Source: Terriglobia bacterium
Lineage (GTDB): Bacteria; Acidobacteriota; Terriglobia; Terriglobales; Acidobacteriaceae
Direction: 5' to 3'
Assembly: GCA_020073185.1 (NCBI GenBank)
Contig: JAIQFT010000005.1
Span: 37,468-101,467 of the forward strand
DNA: 64,000 bases
The position numbers and the translations under genes were made by a program. Every line of letters begins with the position of its first letter. Position 1 is the stretch's first letter. The notes beneath the pieces were generated by a model that had not been told where the DNA came from, searched no databases, and worked only from the letters and a program-made list of their open reading frames with translations. Positions 35,563 to 46,186 of this stretch are shown here, piece by piece.

Positions 35563-38124
35563 ATGTCGGGAATGCTGGAACCTTCGCGCCACCCCAGCGC
35601 GCGCGTGCTGGAATTCGATTCGCTGCGCCAGATGTTGAGCGGCTACGCCTGGTCACCGCTCGGCAAATCGCGCATCGAACGCCTGCAGCCCACCGCCGAC
35701 CGGACGTGGATCGAGCGCCAGCAGCAGCTCACCGCCGAAGTCCGGCGCTTCTTACGCTGCGGCGGGCATTTTGATTTTTCCGGACTCACTGACCCCGCCG
35801 CGCTGGTGGAGAAATCGCGTATCGAAGGCGCGGCGCTCGAGACCGGCCAGTTGCGCGATATTGTGCTGGTGGTGGACCGCGCCGACGAGTGGCGCCACAT
35901 CTCGCAGAATCCGCCCTCCTCCATGCGCGCGCCCAAGCCGGGCCAGCCAGGGCAAACGACGGACGAGACCGGCAATCCATGGCCCGCAGTCACCGAGCTC
36001 TCCTCCGCCATTGCCGATTTCACTGACTTCCTGCGCTTGTTTCGCAACAAGATCCTGCCCGATGGCACCCTGGACGACCGCGCCTCGCCCGAGCTGGCGC
36101 GCCTTCGCCGCGACGTCGAAAAGCAAAAGCGCCTCATCCAGGAATCGCTGCGCGCCTACGTCCGCCGGCTCGCCGAGGGCGGCGCAGCGCAGGAAGAACT
36201 GGTCACGATTCGCGGCGAGCGCTTTGTCATTCCGGTCAAGGTGGAGCAGAAGAAGCGCGTGCAGGGCGTGATCCACGGCGCCAGCTCCAGCGGTCAAACC
36301 GTGTTTGTCGAGCCCCTGGAAACCATCGAGCAGAACAACGAACTGGTGCGTCTGCTCGAGGAGGAGCAGGAGGAGATCCACCGCATCCTGCTGGAGATGA
36401 CGCGCCGCGTCGCCGAGCTCTCGTGGGCCATCCAGGCTGCCACCGACACGCTCGCCGAACTGGAACTGCAGTTCGCCAAGGCGCGGTTCGGTGAAGACTA
36501 CAACTGCACAGTCGTCGGCCTCGTCGCTGGTAACCGGGCGGCGCAGGGCTTCAGCCCTGCGAATTCAAGCCGCGCTCACGCCGGGGCTTTAGCCCCTGAG
36601 GTACATGGCGAAACATTGGTCCTGCACAATGCCCGTCACCCTCTGCTTGAGCGCGCCCTGCGTCCGAAAAATCAGCGCGTAGTCCCCATCTCGGTTGAGC
36701 TCGATTCGGCTCATCGCCAGTTGGTCATCACCGGACCCAACACCGGCGGTAAAACCGTTGCTCTGAAGACCATCGGCCTGCTCGCGCTGATGGCGCAGTC
36801 CGGGATTCCCGTGCCCGCCGAGCGCGCCGAGCTGCCCGTCTTTGACGCCGTGCTCGCCGACATCGGCGACTACCAGTCCATCGAGCAGAACCTCTCGACA
36901 TTTTCCGCGCACGTCACCAACATTGACTTCATCTCCCGCACCGCGACGCCCGATTCGCTTGTCTTGCTCGACGAACTTGGCTCCGCCACGGATGCCGAGG
37001 AAGGCGCGGCACTCGCGGTCGCCATCGCCGAACACTTTCTCCGCATCGGCTGCACCAGCGTGATTTCCACTCATCACACGTCACTGAAGGTTTACGGCGC
37101 GAACACGCCTGGGGTGGTCAATGCGGCCGTCGGCTTCGACGAGCGCACGCTACAGCCGACCTACGAGCTGCGGGTCGGCGTGCCCGGGGCCTCGGCAGGG
37201 ATTAACATCGCGCAGCGCCTCGGGCTTAACCCGACCATCATCGCATCGGCGCGCGCGCGGCTCGGCGCCCAGGCGCAGGATGTCGGCAAGTTTCTCGACC
37301 GCCTCCACGCCGAACTGCGCGACGCGGAATCGGAACGCTGCCGCGTGCGGGCGCGCGAGCAGGAATTGCAGCGCGAACAAGCCCGTCTCGCCGCCGAGGG
37401 TCTGAAGGAGCAGCGCGCGCGCATCCGCGAACTCGAAGACAAGCTCGCCTCCCTGATGCGCGATTTCGAGTACCACGCGCGCGCCGCGGTGCAGGCCGTG
37501 CAGGACCGCGCCGCGCAGCAGAAGCTGTCGAAAGAAGCGGAACGGCGCATGGCCAAGCTGCGCCGCGAATTCCGCGAGCAGTTCGATCAGACCGTCGTCG
37601 CGCACAGCACCGGCGCCGACCGCGGCGACCAGCATGCCCAGCCCCACGTTGTGCAGCACATCCTCGAGGGCGACACGGTAAAGCTGAAGTCGCTCGGCCG
37701 CACTGCCCAGGTGAAGCGCCAGATATCCGACAATCAGTACGAGGTCGCCGTCGGCCTCATGACGATGAAAGTTCGGCAGGACGACATCGCGGAAGTAGTG
37801 GCCCATGCCGCCGACAATCCGGTCAAGGCGGCGCGCGCCCGCGGTATTTCCGTCACGCTGGAGAAGGAAGATCTCACCATGCCGACCGAGATCAATGTCA
37901 TCGGCCGCACCGTCGACGACGCCACCCGCGAAGTCGAGAAATTCGTGGACCGCGCCTTCCTCGCCGGCCTGCCCAAGGTCCGCATCGTGCACGGCAGCGG
38001 GATGGGAATTCTGCGCAAAGCTTTGCGCGAATATTTAAAATTGCACCCGCACGTCGCCAGCGTCACCGAGCCGCCGCAGCAGGAAGGCGGCGGAGGCGCG
38101 ACGGTGGTGGAACTGAGGGTCTGA
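35563..38124 (+). CDS. mutS2: MutS2 endonuclease/ribosome-rescue factor with repeat insertion (853 aa)
   Basis: N-terminal core with RQMLSGYAWSPLGKSRIERL, the clamp/lever helices, then the ATPase: GPNTGGKTVALKT (Walker A, about 391), LVLLDELGSATD (Walker B) and STHH. A long coiled coil, a KOW-like segment and a C-terminal Smr domain (about 770-853: VIGRTVDDATREVEKF, VHGSGMGIL) follow. Family members act on recombination intermediates or collided ribosomes. Residues about 323-347 (from RAAQGFSPANSSRAHAG) are encoded by dispersed palindromes at 36543-36603. Start at 35563; an ATG at 35572 is possible. Confidence 0.93.
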   Translation: MSGMLEPSRHPSARVLEFDSLRQMLSGYAWSPLGKSRIERLQPTADRTWIERQQQLTAEVRRFLRCGGHFDFSGLTDPAALVEKSRIEGAALETGQLRDIVLVVDRADEWRHISQNPPSSMRAPKPGQPGQTTDETGNPWPAVTELSSAIADFTDFLRLFRNKILPDGTLDDRASPELARLRRDVEKQKRLIQESLRAYVRRLAEGGAAQEELVTIRGERFVIPVKVEQKKRVQGVIHGASSSGQTVFVEPLETIEQNNELVRLLEEEQEEIHRILLEMTRRVAELSWAIQAATDTLAELELQFAKARFGEDYNCTVVGLVAGNRAAQGFSPANSSRAHAGALAPEVHGETLVLHNARHPLLERALRPKNQRVVPISVELDSAHRQLVITGPNTGGKTVALKTIGLLALMAQSGIPVPAERAELPVFDAVLADIGDYQSIEQNLSTFSAHVTNIDFISRTATPDSLVLLDELGSATDAEEGAALAVAIAEHFLRIGCTSVISTHHTSLKVYGANTPGVVNAAVGFDERTLQPTYELRVGVPGASAGINIAQRLGLNPTIIASARARLGAQAQDVGKFLDRLHAELRDAESERCRVRAREQELQREQARLAAEGLKEQRARIRELEDKLASLMRDFEYHARAAVQAVQDRAAQQKLSKEAERRMAKLRREFREQFDQTVVAHSTGADRGDQHAQPHVVQHILEGDTVKLKSLGRTAQVKRQISDNQYEVAVGLMTMKVRQDDIAEVVAHAADNPVKAARARGISVTLEKEDLTMPTEINVIGRTVDDATREVEKFVDRAFLAGLPKVRIVHGSGMGILRKALREYLKLHPHVASVTEPPQQEGGGGATVVELRV
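36543..36603. repeat. GGGCTTCAGCCC-type palindromes inside mutS2
   Basis: GCAGGGCTTCAGCCCTGC (36543-36560) and CGGGGCTTTAGCCCCTGAGG (from 36582) are two hairpins in frame within mutS2. The same pair of hairpins lies in the spacer at 53731-53840 and relatives at 45515-45700. Confidence 0.8.
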
Positions 38125-38126
38125 CC

Positions 38127-38723
38127 GTGAAAACAGAAACCACTCCCAACCCCCAGCAGATCTGGTCCGACCTGATGGTCGGCAATGAGCGCTTCCGCAC
38201 TGGCCAACCACGGCCGCGCGACCTGCGGCGCGAGCGCGAAGCGGTGGCGCAATCCCAGCGCCCGAAAGCCCTGGTGCTCGCCTGTAGCGACAGCCGCGTC
38301 TCCCCGGAGATCATTTTCGACCAGTGCCTGGGCGACCTGTTTGTCGTCCGCATCGCCGGCAACGTCATCGACAAGCTGGCCCTCGGATCGCTCGAATTCG
38401 GCGCCGAGGAGCTCGGCGTTTCCTTGCTCGTCGTCATCGGCCACCAGAGCTGCGGTGGTGTGAAGGCGGCCTGTTCCAGCGATAAGGCCGGTTCGCCCAA
38501 CCTGAAGGCGATCGTCAAGGCCATTCGAGCTTCCGGCGCATGGCCAAGCGTCGACCCCGTGGGTGATGCAAGCTGGTGCGAGGCGGTGAAAGAAAACGCC
38601 CGCTATGTCGCGCGCTCCGTGCTCGATCGCAGCGATCTCCTCCGCGACCGTGCGCAGCGTGGCGACCTTGCAGTGGTGACGGCCTACTATCGCCTCGACA
38701 CCGGCGTAGTCGAACGGTTGTGA
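38127..38723 (+). CDS. Beta-class carbonic anhydrase (198 aa)
   Basis: Zinc enzyme interconverting CO2 and bicarbonate. The signature CSDSRVSPE (Cys and Asp zinc/dyad residues) and GHQSCGGVKAA (His, Cys) are intact, with FVVRIAGNV and the C-terminal AYYRLDTGVVE. The GTG start lies 2 bases after the mutS2 stop, so the two are probably co-transcribed. A leader is not evident, so it is probably cytoplasmic. Confidence 0.93.
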   Translation: MKTETTPNPQQIWSDLMVGNERFRTGQPRPRDLRREREAVAQSQRPKALVLACSDSRVSPEIIFDQCLGDLFVVRIAGNVIDKLALGSLEFGAEELGVSLLVVIGHQSCGGVKAACSSDKAGSPNLKAIVKAIRASGAWPSVDPVGDASWCEAVKENARYVARSVLDRSDLLRDRAQRGDLAVVTAYYRLDTGVVERL

Positions 38724-38769
38724 CTTTTTACCCTGTGTGTTCCGACGTTTTCCGCAGTTTTTCGCCTAG

Positions 38770-38778
38770 TTTTCCACA
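38770..38778 (+). promoter_or_regulatory. Possible DnaA box
   Basis: TTTTCCACA fits the relaxed DnaA-box consensus TTWTNCACA. It lies in a T-rich spacer ahead of the dnaG-rpoD-dnaB region. A single box is weak evidence. Confidence 0.25.
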
Positions 38779-38829
38779 GGTATTCAACAGAAATGCGTAG
38801 ATTTGCTCTTGTGGACGCGCCCCGCGGTT

Positions 38830-38851
38830 GAGAGGCTACTAAAGGCCTCTC
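38830..38851 (+). terminator. Hairpin ahead of the small gene before dnaG
   Basis: GAGAGGC (38830-38836) pairs with GCCTCTC (38845-38851) and is followed by TTT. It may end the mutS2-carbonic anhydrase transcript or act as a leader for the next gene. Confidence 0.4.
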
Positions 38852-38865
38852 TTTACGGCGTCTCT

Positions 38866-39144
38866 ATGAAAGACAATCTCCCCCGGGCTCCCGAGTGGAT
38901 ACCGGAGTCTGAGTTCCGCGATACACTGCTGATGCAGAAATTGCCGGCCGCTCTGCGGAAGAAGAATCTGTTCTGGATCAACGCGCGCCAGTACCTCGCG
39001 CATGACGACGCGCAGTTGCCACCGGAAGATTACCTCCGCCACTGGAAACAGATTTATGAGTGCTGCTTGTCGCATGACCTCTGCACCTTGCGGCGTCTTT
39101 CGTATCTCAGCTTCGATGCGCCTGGGGAGTACGACATCCACTAG
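38866..39144 (+). CDS. Small hypothetical protein before dnaG (92 aa)
   Basis: Unrecognised. Acidic/aromatic N-terminus (PRAPEWIPESEFRDTLLMQK), then a helical part with HWKQIYECCLSHDLC, and it ends FDAPGEYDIH. It lies 36 bases before dnaG in the same direction. The start at 38866 is chosen because the frame upstream of it runs through a hairpin; an alternative start is 38803. No SD is clear. Confidence 0.5.
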   Translation: MKDNLPRAPEWIPESEFRDTLLMQKLPAALRKKNLFWINARQYLAHDDAQLPPEDYLRHWKQIYECCLSHDLCTLRRLSYLSFDAPGEYDIH

Positions 39145-39180
39145 TCGCCACGGCCGTCGCTGAGCGCTGATCACTGTCTC

Positions 39181-41109
39181 ATGGCGAACCCCGGCGATTT
39201 CGCGTACACCGTCAAGCAGCAGGCCGACATCGTCCGCATCGTCGGCGAGTATGTGAAGCTGAAGAAATCCGGCGCGCAGAACTTCACCGGCCTCTGCCCC
39301 TTTCACAACGAAAAAACCGGTTCGTTCTCGGTGCACGCCACCCGCCAGTTCTACCACTGCTTCGGCTGCGGCGCTTCCGGCGACGTCTTCAGCTTCGTGC
39401 AAAAGATCGAGAACATCACCTTCCCGGAGGCGGTGCGCGCCGTCGCGCAGAAGATCGGCATCGCGCCGCCCAAGGTTACATTCAGCAGTCCGGAGGAAGC
39501 GCGCCAGGCTCATCAACGCGGCGCGCTGCTCGACATCCACGAGCGCGCCTGCGAGTTTTTCCAGGAGCAGTTGCGTAAGCCGGAAGGCGCCCACGCCCGC
39601 GAATACCTCGCCGGCCGCGGGCTCACCGAGGAAACGATCTCGCGCTTTCGCATCGGCTACGCCCCCGACTCCGGCTTCCTGCTGCGCGATGTTCTAAAAC
39701 GTGATTTCGAGGAAGACATCCTTAAGGCCAGCGGCCTGTTCTCGTGGAAGGAATCAGATGTCGACCCTCGACGGTCGACGGCTGACGGCCAAACCAAAGC
39801 CGAACCGCCGTCGACCGTAGACAGTAAGCCGCCGACTCTTTACTCTAAGTTCCGCAACCGCGTCCTCTTCCCCATCTGCAACGAAGGCGGGCGCGTGATC
39901 GCCTTCACCGGTCGCACCCTGAGCACCGACGAGAAGGCCGGCCCGAAATATCTCAACTCGCCGGAAACGCCCATCTACTCCAAGTCGCACGTGCTTTTTA
40001 ATCTCGATAAAGCGAAGCCGTGGATTCGCCAGTTCGACTACGCCATCCTCGTCGAAGGCCAGATGGATTGCATCAGTCTTTTCGCGGCCGGCATTCAGAA
40101 CGTCATCGCTTCCTCCGGCACCGCCTTCACCGAGTTACAGGCACGTCTGTTGGCGCGCTTCAGCCGAAGAATCTTTGTCAACTTCGATCCCGACGCCGCC
40201 GGCGCCGCTGCCGCCGAGCGCTCCCTGGCGTTGCTGGTTCAGGAGGACTTCCAGATCAAGGTGGTCACGCTCGAGCCCGGCTTCGATCCCGACCTTTTCA
40301 TCCGCCGCAAGGGCAACGCAGCGTATGAGGATGTCCTCCGCCATGCGCCCAAATACTTCGACTACCTCATCGACCGCGCCCGCGCTCAATTCCCCGTGCG
40401 CACGCCCGAGGGCAAGGTGAAGGCGGTCAACTACCTGCTCCCGCACCTGCAGCGCGTCCCCAGCCGCATCGTGCGCGACGAACTGGCCAACGAAATGGCC
40501 CAGAAACTCGGCATTGACTCCGCTGTCCTGCGCCAGGAACTCAAGCACGCCGCGGCCAATCGCGGCGTCCGGCAGGTCACTGCCTCGCCCGAAGCCCAGG
40601 TCACACAGGCGGAGCGCATCCTGATCCGCGCCCTCGCTTCTGCCGCCAACATCGCACCTGGCGAGAACTCCACCTCCTCCCGTAACGGCGCGGATGACGA
40701 ATTCGATCCCGCGCGCCAAGCCCGCTTCGCCTTGCATCACGAGCCCCTGCAAGAAGGCCTCGCCACCGAGTCTCTGCTCGAACAACTACTCGCCAACGAG
40801 TCGGCTGACGCAATGTCTCTCCCGCTGTCCGACTCCCACCGCCGCCTCGTCGCCGAGGTCCTGCTGCATGAGCAAGAGGAACTAACGCCCGAACGCGTGG
40901 ATTCAGCACTGAGTGCGCTGCGTGAAAAGAAGCTCAAACGAGAGCTCACGCTGCTTCAGGATAAGATCAAGGCAATGCGGCTCGCGGTTAATGAAGTTCC
41001 GGTGGAGCTCTTAGCCGAACAGAGCCGACTGGAACGCGCTGTGCGCAACCTAGTGGGCGCACCGACGGCGAGAAACTATAGTGGCGCACCGCTTCAGACG
41101 GCTGAGTAA
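39181..41109 (+). CDS. dnaG: DNA primase DnaG with repeat insertion (642 aa)
   Basis: Makes RNA primers for replication. The N-terminal CHC2 zinc finger (Cys39, His42, Cys60, Cys63) is intact. The TOPRIM core includes ILVEGQMDCISLFAAGI and VNFDPDAAGAAAAERS, and a C-terminal helicase-binding region follows. Residues about 190-222 (from ESDVDPRRSTADGQTK) do not look like primase and are encoded by an inverted-repeat element at 39765-39840. It sits where the core domain begins and keeps the frame. It precedes rpoD, as in macromolecular-synthesis operons, but with a 310-bp gap. Confidence 0.94.
   Translation: MANPGDFAYTVKQQADIVRIVGEYVKLKKSGAQNFTGLCPFHNEKTGSFSVHATRQFYHCFGCGASGDVFSFVQKIENITFPEAVRAVAQKIGIAPPKVTFSSPEEARQAHQRGALLDIHERACEFFQEQLRKPEGAHAREYLAGRGLTEETISRFRIGYAPDSGFLLRDVLKRDFEEDILKASGLFSWKESDVDPRRSTADGQTKAEPPSTVDSKPPTLYSKFRNRVLFPICNEGGRVIAFTGRTLSTDEKAGPKYLNSPETPIYSKSHVLFNLDKAKPWIRQFDYAILVEGQMDCISLFAAGIQNVIASSGTAFTELQARLLARFSRRIFVNFDPDAAGAAAAERSLALLVQEDFQIKVVTLEPGFDPDLFIRRKGNAAYEDVLRHAPKYFDYLIDRARAQFPVRTPEGKVKAVNYLLPHLQRVPSRIVRDELANEMAQKLGIDSAVLRQELKHAAANRGVRQVTASPEAQVTQAERILIRALASAANIAPGENSTSSRNGADDEFDPARQARFALHHEPLQEGLATESLLEQLLANESADAMSLPLSDSHRRLVAEVLLHEQEELTPERVDSALSALREKKLKRELTLLQDKIKAMRLAVNEVPVELLAEQSRLERAVRNLVGAPTARNYSGAPLQTAE
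39772..39817. repeat. CGGTCGACGG inverted repeat inside dnaG
   Basis: CGGTCGACGG (39772-39781) pairs perfectly with CCGTCGACCG (39808-39817). The word CCGTCGACCG recurs in the spacer at 62297-62306, so this is a dispersed element. Confidence 0.7.
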
Positions 41110-41419
41110 CGTGCCCTGGGTAGCACGGCGGCCCCGGACAGCGCCACTTTATCGCCGTAGGGTGCTGTGCTACGAGGTCAGATAATGAGGGTTCTTCGAA
41201 ACCAAAGGCCGGTCTGGGACATCTAAACTGTTGACGGCAAGCATAATAGTTCCAGAATTGGAAAGGTTTACTTGGTTGTTGCTGAGACTCGCGGCCTGGT
41301 TGTGCTAAAATTCGAAAGTTTTGGCTTGGCCGTAGTCTCCTAATACAGCTCCCGCCGCTATGCGCGCGACCGGCTTCCCGGCCCTACGGGAAGTGCCGTG
41401 CAGTAAGGGGTATTGCCAC
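41110..41419. other. dnaG-rpoD spacer (310 bp)
   Basis: No gene. It holds an IR TTCCA/TGGAA at 41250-41263 and a hairpin CTTCCCG/CGGGAAG (41374-41380, 41387-41393) with flanking CGGC/GCCG. The hairpin ends about 10 bases before the rpoD SD (41404-41410), where it could influence translation. I could not place a convincing -35/-10 pair, although rpoD is likely to have its own promoter here. Confidence 0.5.
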
Positions 41420-43120
<1,701 letters not shown>

Positions 43121-44103
43121 CAATCCAAGTTCGGATCAAAAGGGCGCTACAAACAGCAGCGCCTTTCTTTTTGCTTTGCGTCCTTCGCGGTTGACGTTTT
43201 GAATTTCAACCTCGATTTCCAGTCCTTTCCACAACAAATCCCTGACCTTCACAACTTCTGCACAGCGCAACCTCAGTTTCGCATTGAGCGGATCAACGGA
43301 CTCAGGCAAATTCTTTCGCACGCGAGCGTTGATGTCTGGAGCGCGTCGCGCGGGTAAAATGCCGAACTTGCGGTGATGCAACGGCCCGCTGCGCCTCACG
43401 GAGAGCGCAGTTCGCTGGCAACCGGTCCTCGGCAACGGAGGACTGGCTTGGCAGGTTCGGCACTTCCGAGCTCCTCGTAGGTAACGGCCAGTTCTGCGGG
43501 CACGACACGGCAGCATGGGTGCTTGGCAACGCAGCCCACCTGGGTTCCCAGCACGCGCCGGTTTTGCGCGTGATGGGGTGGAAGGCGGTTTCCACCTGAA
43601 TGGTTCAGGGGAGCGTGGCACGGCATTCGGCCCACTGGCCTCGGTTAGCAGGCATGGATTGCGTGTGCCGGCCGAGGCGGCTGGACTTGCCGAGACGCCG
43701 ATGGATGCGGATTCCGCACCCGAAGGGCGCTTCGAACCCCGTGCCTGTCGCCCGCAGCGGTCCGCCGTCGAGGGGTGCCGAACCGCGCACAGCCGGAGAG
43801 CGCCGCCCTGAGTTCCAACTCGCTGCAGGCGCTGAACCGGTGCTGGGAGCGATCTCTGCTTGAAGCGCGTTCCCGGCGGCTCTAGGACATCCGCAACGGC
43901 GCGGTTCACGTTGGCTGGCGTGAACCGCGCTTCTTAATTGTCAGTGCCGATTGCTTAGATTTTCAATGGCTAATCGCTAATTGCCCATCGCTAATCGCTC
44001 TCACGCACGTGCACCTTGCCAACTTCCCGCTTTTCCACCGTTAATCTCCGATATTCCATCTTGTCTTTTCCCCCGCTTCGCCTCATATTCTGATCGGTAA
44101 ACT
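43121..44103 (+). ncRNA. Candidate large structured RNA between rpoD and dnaB
   Basis: This 983-bp spacer holds no convincing protein gene. From about 43350 to 43930 it is rich in nested hairpins on the plus strand. GCCGAACTTGC (43361-43371) pairs with GCAGGTTCGGC (43451-43461) and encloses CTGCGC/GCGCAG (43389-43394, 43405-43410) and CCGGTCCTC/GAGGACTGG (43422-43430, 43438-43446), a three-way junction. GGTGGAA/TTCCACC (43577-43596) and CTGAA/TTCAG follow. It ends at a 12-bp terminator. The motif GGCAAC recurs in loops. It does not show RNase P, tmRNA or SRP RNA landmarks. The class is unknown; a decayed gene is the alternative. Confidence 0.5.
43899..43938 (+). terminator. Strong rho-independent terminator
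   Basis: A perfect 12-bp stem, GCGCGGTTCACG with CGTGAACCGCGC (43919-43930), 8-base loop, followed by TTCTTAATT. The T-rich tail is only on the plus strand. Confidence 0.8.
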
Positions 44104-45474
44104 TTGGCCACCACCGAATACAGTCTCGAGCGCGGCCTGCCCGCCAACCTTGACGCCGAGCGCTCCATCCTTGGCGCCATCCTGCTGGACAACTTCACCT
44201 ACACTCAGGCCTCTGCGGAAAACCTCCAAGCCGACGACTTCTTCCTCGACTCGCATCGCCGCATCTACGCTCGCATTACCGAGCTAGCCGACTCCGGCCG
44301 TCCCGTTGACCTGGTCACCCTCGCCGAGGAGCTAAGCCGGCGCAAGGAAGTGGAAGCCATCGGCGGCGTGGCCTACCTGTCCTCACTCACCGACGGCCTG
44401 CCGCACCGCCCCAACATCGAACAATACGTCCGCATCGTCAAGGACAAGGCGCTGCTGCGTGGCCTCATCTTCGCCGCCAACGCCGCCATCGCGCGCGCCA
44501 TCGACGAATCCGAGCCAGCGCACGACGTCCTTACCTCCACGGAAGCCGCCATCTACGAACTCTCCGACAGGCGGCTCATCTCCGGCTTCCGCGACGTGAA
44601 GCAGATCGTCAAAGAGTCCTTCGGCTCCATTGATGCGCTCTACGAACGCGGCCAGCGCGTCACCGGCCTGGAAACGCACTTCGTGGATTTCGACAACCTA
44701 ACCAGCGGCTTGCAGCATTCCGACCTGATCATCATCGCCGCCCGTCCCTCGATGGGCAAAACCGCCTTTGCGCTGAACATCGCGGAGAACGCGTCAATCA
44801 AGGACAACAAGGTGGTCGGAATGTTCTCGCTGGAAATGTCGCGCGAAGCGCTATTACTGCGGCTTCTCTGCTCCAACGCGCAGGTGGACTCGCACAAGCT
44901 GCGCTCCGGCTTTCTTGGTCGCGACGATTATCAAAAGCTCGTCGAAGCCCTCGGCCGTCTCGCCGAAGCGCCCATCTTCATTGACGACACGCCCGGCGTC
45001 ACCATCAGCGAAATGCGCGCCAAGGCCCGCCGCTTGCAGCACCAGACGGGCGGGCGGCTGGACCTTCTTATCGTGGATTACCTGCAACTCATGTCAGGCG
45101 GCGTCCCCGGCGGCAAAACGCGCTTCGAGAACCGCACTCAGGAAGTCTCCGCCATCTCCCGGGGCCTCAAGCTGCTGGCCAAGGAGCTGCGTGTGCCCGT
45201 GGTTGGGCTTTCCCAGTTGAGCCGCGCCCCCGAAAGTCGCAGCGGCGACCACCGTCCGCAATTATCCGACCTCCGCGAATCCGGCTCCATTGAGCAGGAT
45301 GCCGACGTCGTCGCCTTCATCTTCCGCGAAGAGGTGTACGACCCCAAGCCGGAGAACGAAGGCTTCGCTGAACTGATCGTCGCCAAGCAGCGCAACGGCC
45401 CCACCGGTAAGGTGGACCTGGCCTTCCTCAAGCGCAGCACCCGTTTCGAATCCCGAGCCTCCGACAGCCAATAG
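44104..45474 (+). CDS. dnaB: Replicative DNA helicase DnaB (456 aa)
   Basis: Hexameric fork helicase. The N-terminal domain starts LPANLDAERSILGAILLDN. The RecA-like C-terminal domain has Walker A ARPSMGKTAFALN (about 212), FSLEMSREALLLRLL, LLIVDYLQLMSG (Walker B), GLSQLSRAPESR and DLRESGSIEQDADVV. No intein is present and the length is normal. The start is taken as TTG at 44104; no ATG precedes the conserved region. The spacer before it (43950-44000) has GCTAATCGCTAATTGCC words. Confidence 0.94.
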   Translation: MATTEYSLERGLPANLDAERSILGAILLDNFTYTQASAENLQADDFFLDSHRRIYARITELADSGRPVDLVTLAEELSRRKEVEAIGGVAYLSSLTDGLPHRPNIEQYVRIVKDKALLRGLIFAANAAIARAIDESEPAHDVLTSTEAAIYELSDRRLISGFRDVKQIVKESFGSIDALYERGQRVTGLETHFVDFDNLTSGLQHSDLIIIAARPSMGKTAFALNIAENASIKDNKVVGMFSLEMSREALLLRLLCSNAQVDSHKLRSGFLGRDDYQKLVEALGRLAEAPIFIDDTPGVTISEMRAKARRLQHQTGGRLDLLIVDYLQLMSGGVPGGKTRFENRTQEVSAISRGLKLLAKELRVPVVGLSQLSRAPESRSGDHRPQLSDLRESGSIEQDADVVAFIFREEVYDPKPENEGFAELIVAKQRNGPTGKVDLAFLKRSTRFESRASDSQ

Positions 45475-45514
45475 CGCGCTGTGGCGCCGCGCCCTCGCGT
45501 GTGCAGGCTGGATG

Positions 45515-45712
45515 CGCCGGGCTTCAGCCCGGCGAAACATACGCTTAAGAAATTACCATTCCGAGCGGGCTCTCAGCCCGCGAGGAAATCTGCTGTTGCG
45601 ACGCGTCAGACAGTGCTCGATCGTGCAGCGCCGCAGGCGCGAATGAAAATAGCCCGGCGCCTCAAGTGCCGGGTCGGGCTGCAAAGTCGCACCAAGTCCC
45701 GTAGAGACGACT
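45515..45712. repeat. Cluster of dispersed palindromic repeats after dnaB
   Basis: CGCCGGGCTTCAGCCCGGCG (45515-45534), GCGGGCTCTCAGCCCGC (45565-45581), GCGCCGCAGGCGC and AGCCCGGCGCCTCAAGTGCC (about 45651-45670), then GTCCCGTAGAGACGAC (about 45697-45712). These are the same repeat words as at 28836-28960, 36543-36603 and 53731-53840. Confidence 0.75.
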
Positions 45713-45715
45713 GAA

Positions 45716-46021
45716 TTACTGCCCCAACTCCTTCATGCGCGCACGCTCCGGCAGCTCAGCCACCGCTTTCCCCTTCGCATCAAAGATGATCAGCCGCGCC
45801 GCCTCCCCTTGCACCGAGAACCGTGCTCTGACGTGCCCCTCGCCATCTTTCAGCACGATCTCCTGCGCTTCCACCGTGCGTGCCCTCACCCGCTCGGGAA
45901 ACGGCAAGTCGGCGCGAGCATTCACCGCCAACGAGCCAACCAGTGCGATCAGCAGCGCCATGGCGATCATTTTCCACCGCCGACGCGCCGCCACAATCTC
46001 CTGCAGCGACTCTGCCATCAT
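45716..46021 (-). CDS. Small membrane-anchored protein (101 aa)
   Basis: One N-terminal membrane helix (MIAMALLIALVGSLAV) follows a short basic start. The remainder is a beta-rich domain with EIVLKDGEGHVRARFSV and LIIFDAKGKAVAELP, resembling repeats found in small acidobacterial envelope proteins. No enzyme motif. The ATG at 46021 is preceded by GGGAGGAG. It is divergent from alr and convergent with dnaB. Function unknown. Confidence 0.6.
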   Translation of the reverse strand: MMAESLQEIVAARRRWKMIAMALLIALVGSLAVNARADLPFPERVRARTVEAQEIVLKDGEGHVRARFSVQGEAARLIIFDAKGKAVAELPERARMKELGQ

Positions 46022-46186
46022 GATCTCCTCCCTCGGAACAACACACTTCCGCCGCTAGAACGCGCTCCCAACCATTTCTTGCAAACTTATTTTCAGTCAC
46101 ACTATCGTTTCCGCTCCTGCTCGCACATCGTCGTTTACAATCGCAGTTCGGCAATCTGAAACGGCCGGCCTTATATCGGAAATCCC

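Noticed and set aside
41220..41320. rpoD promoter from TTGACG near 41231 or TAAAAT near 41305
   Set aside because: No partner element at 16-18 bp for either, so no coordinates could be given.
43136..43909. Long minus-strand frame of 257 codons between rpoD and dnaB
   Set aside because: Low-complexity Arg/Pro/Ser composition, no domain, and the DNA is explained better by hairpins on the plus strand; its C-terminal end also overlaps a repeat-like string.
43350..43935. Identity as RNase P RNA, tmRNA or SRP RNA
   Set aside because: I looked on both strands for the AGGAAAGTC-type P4 core, ACAGAA/GGCTTA, the tmRNA resume region and the SRP GGAAGGAAGCAG loop and found none.
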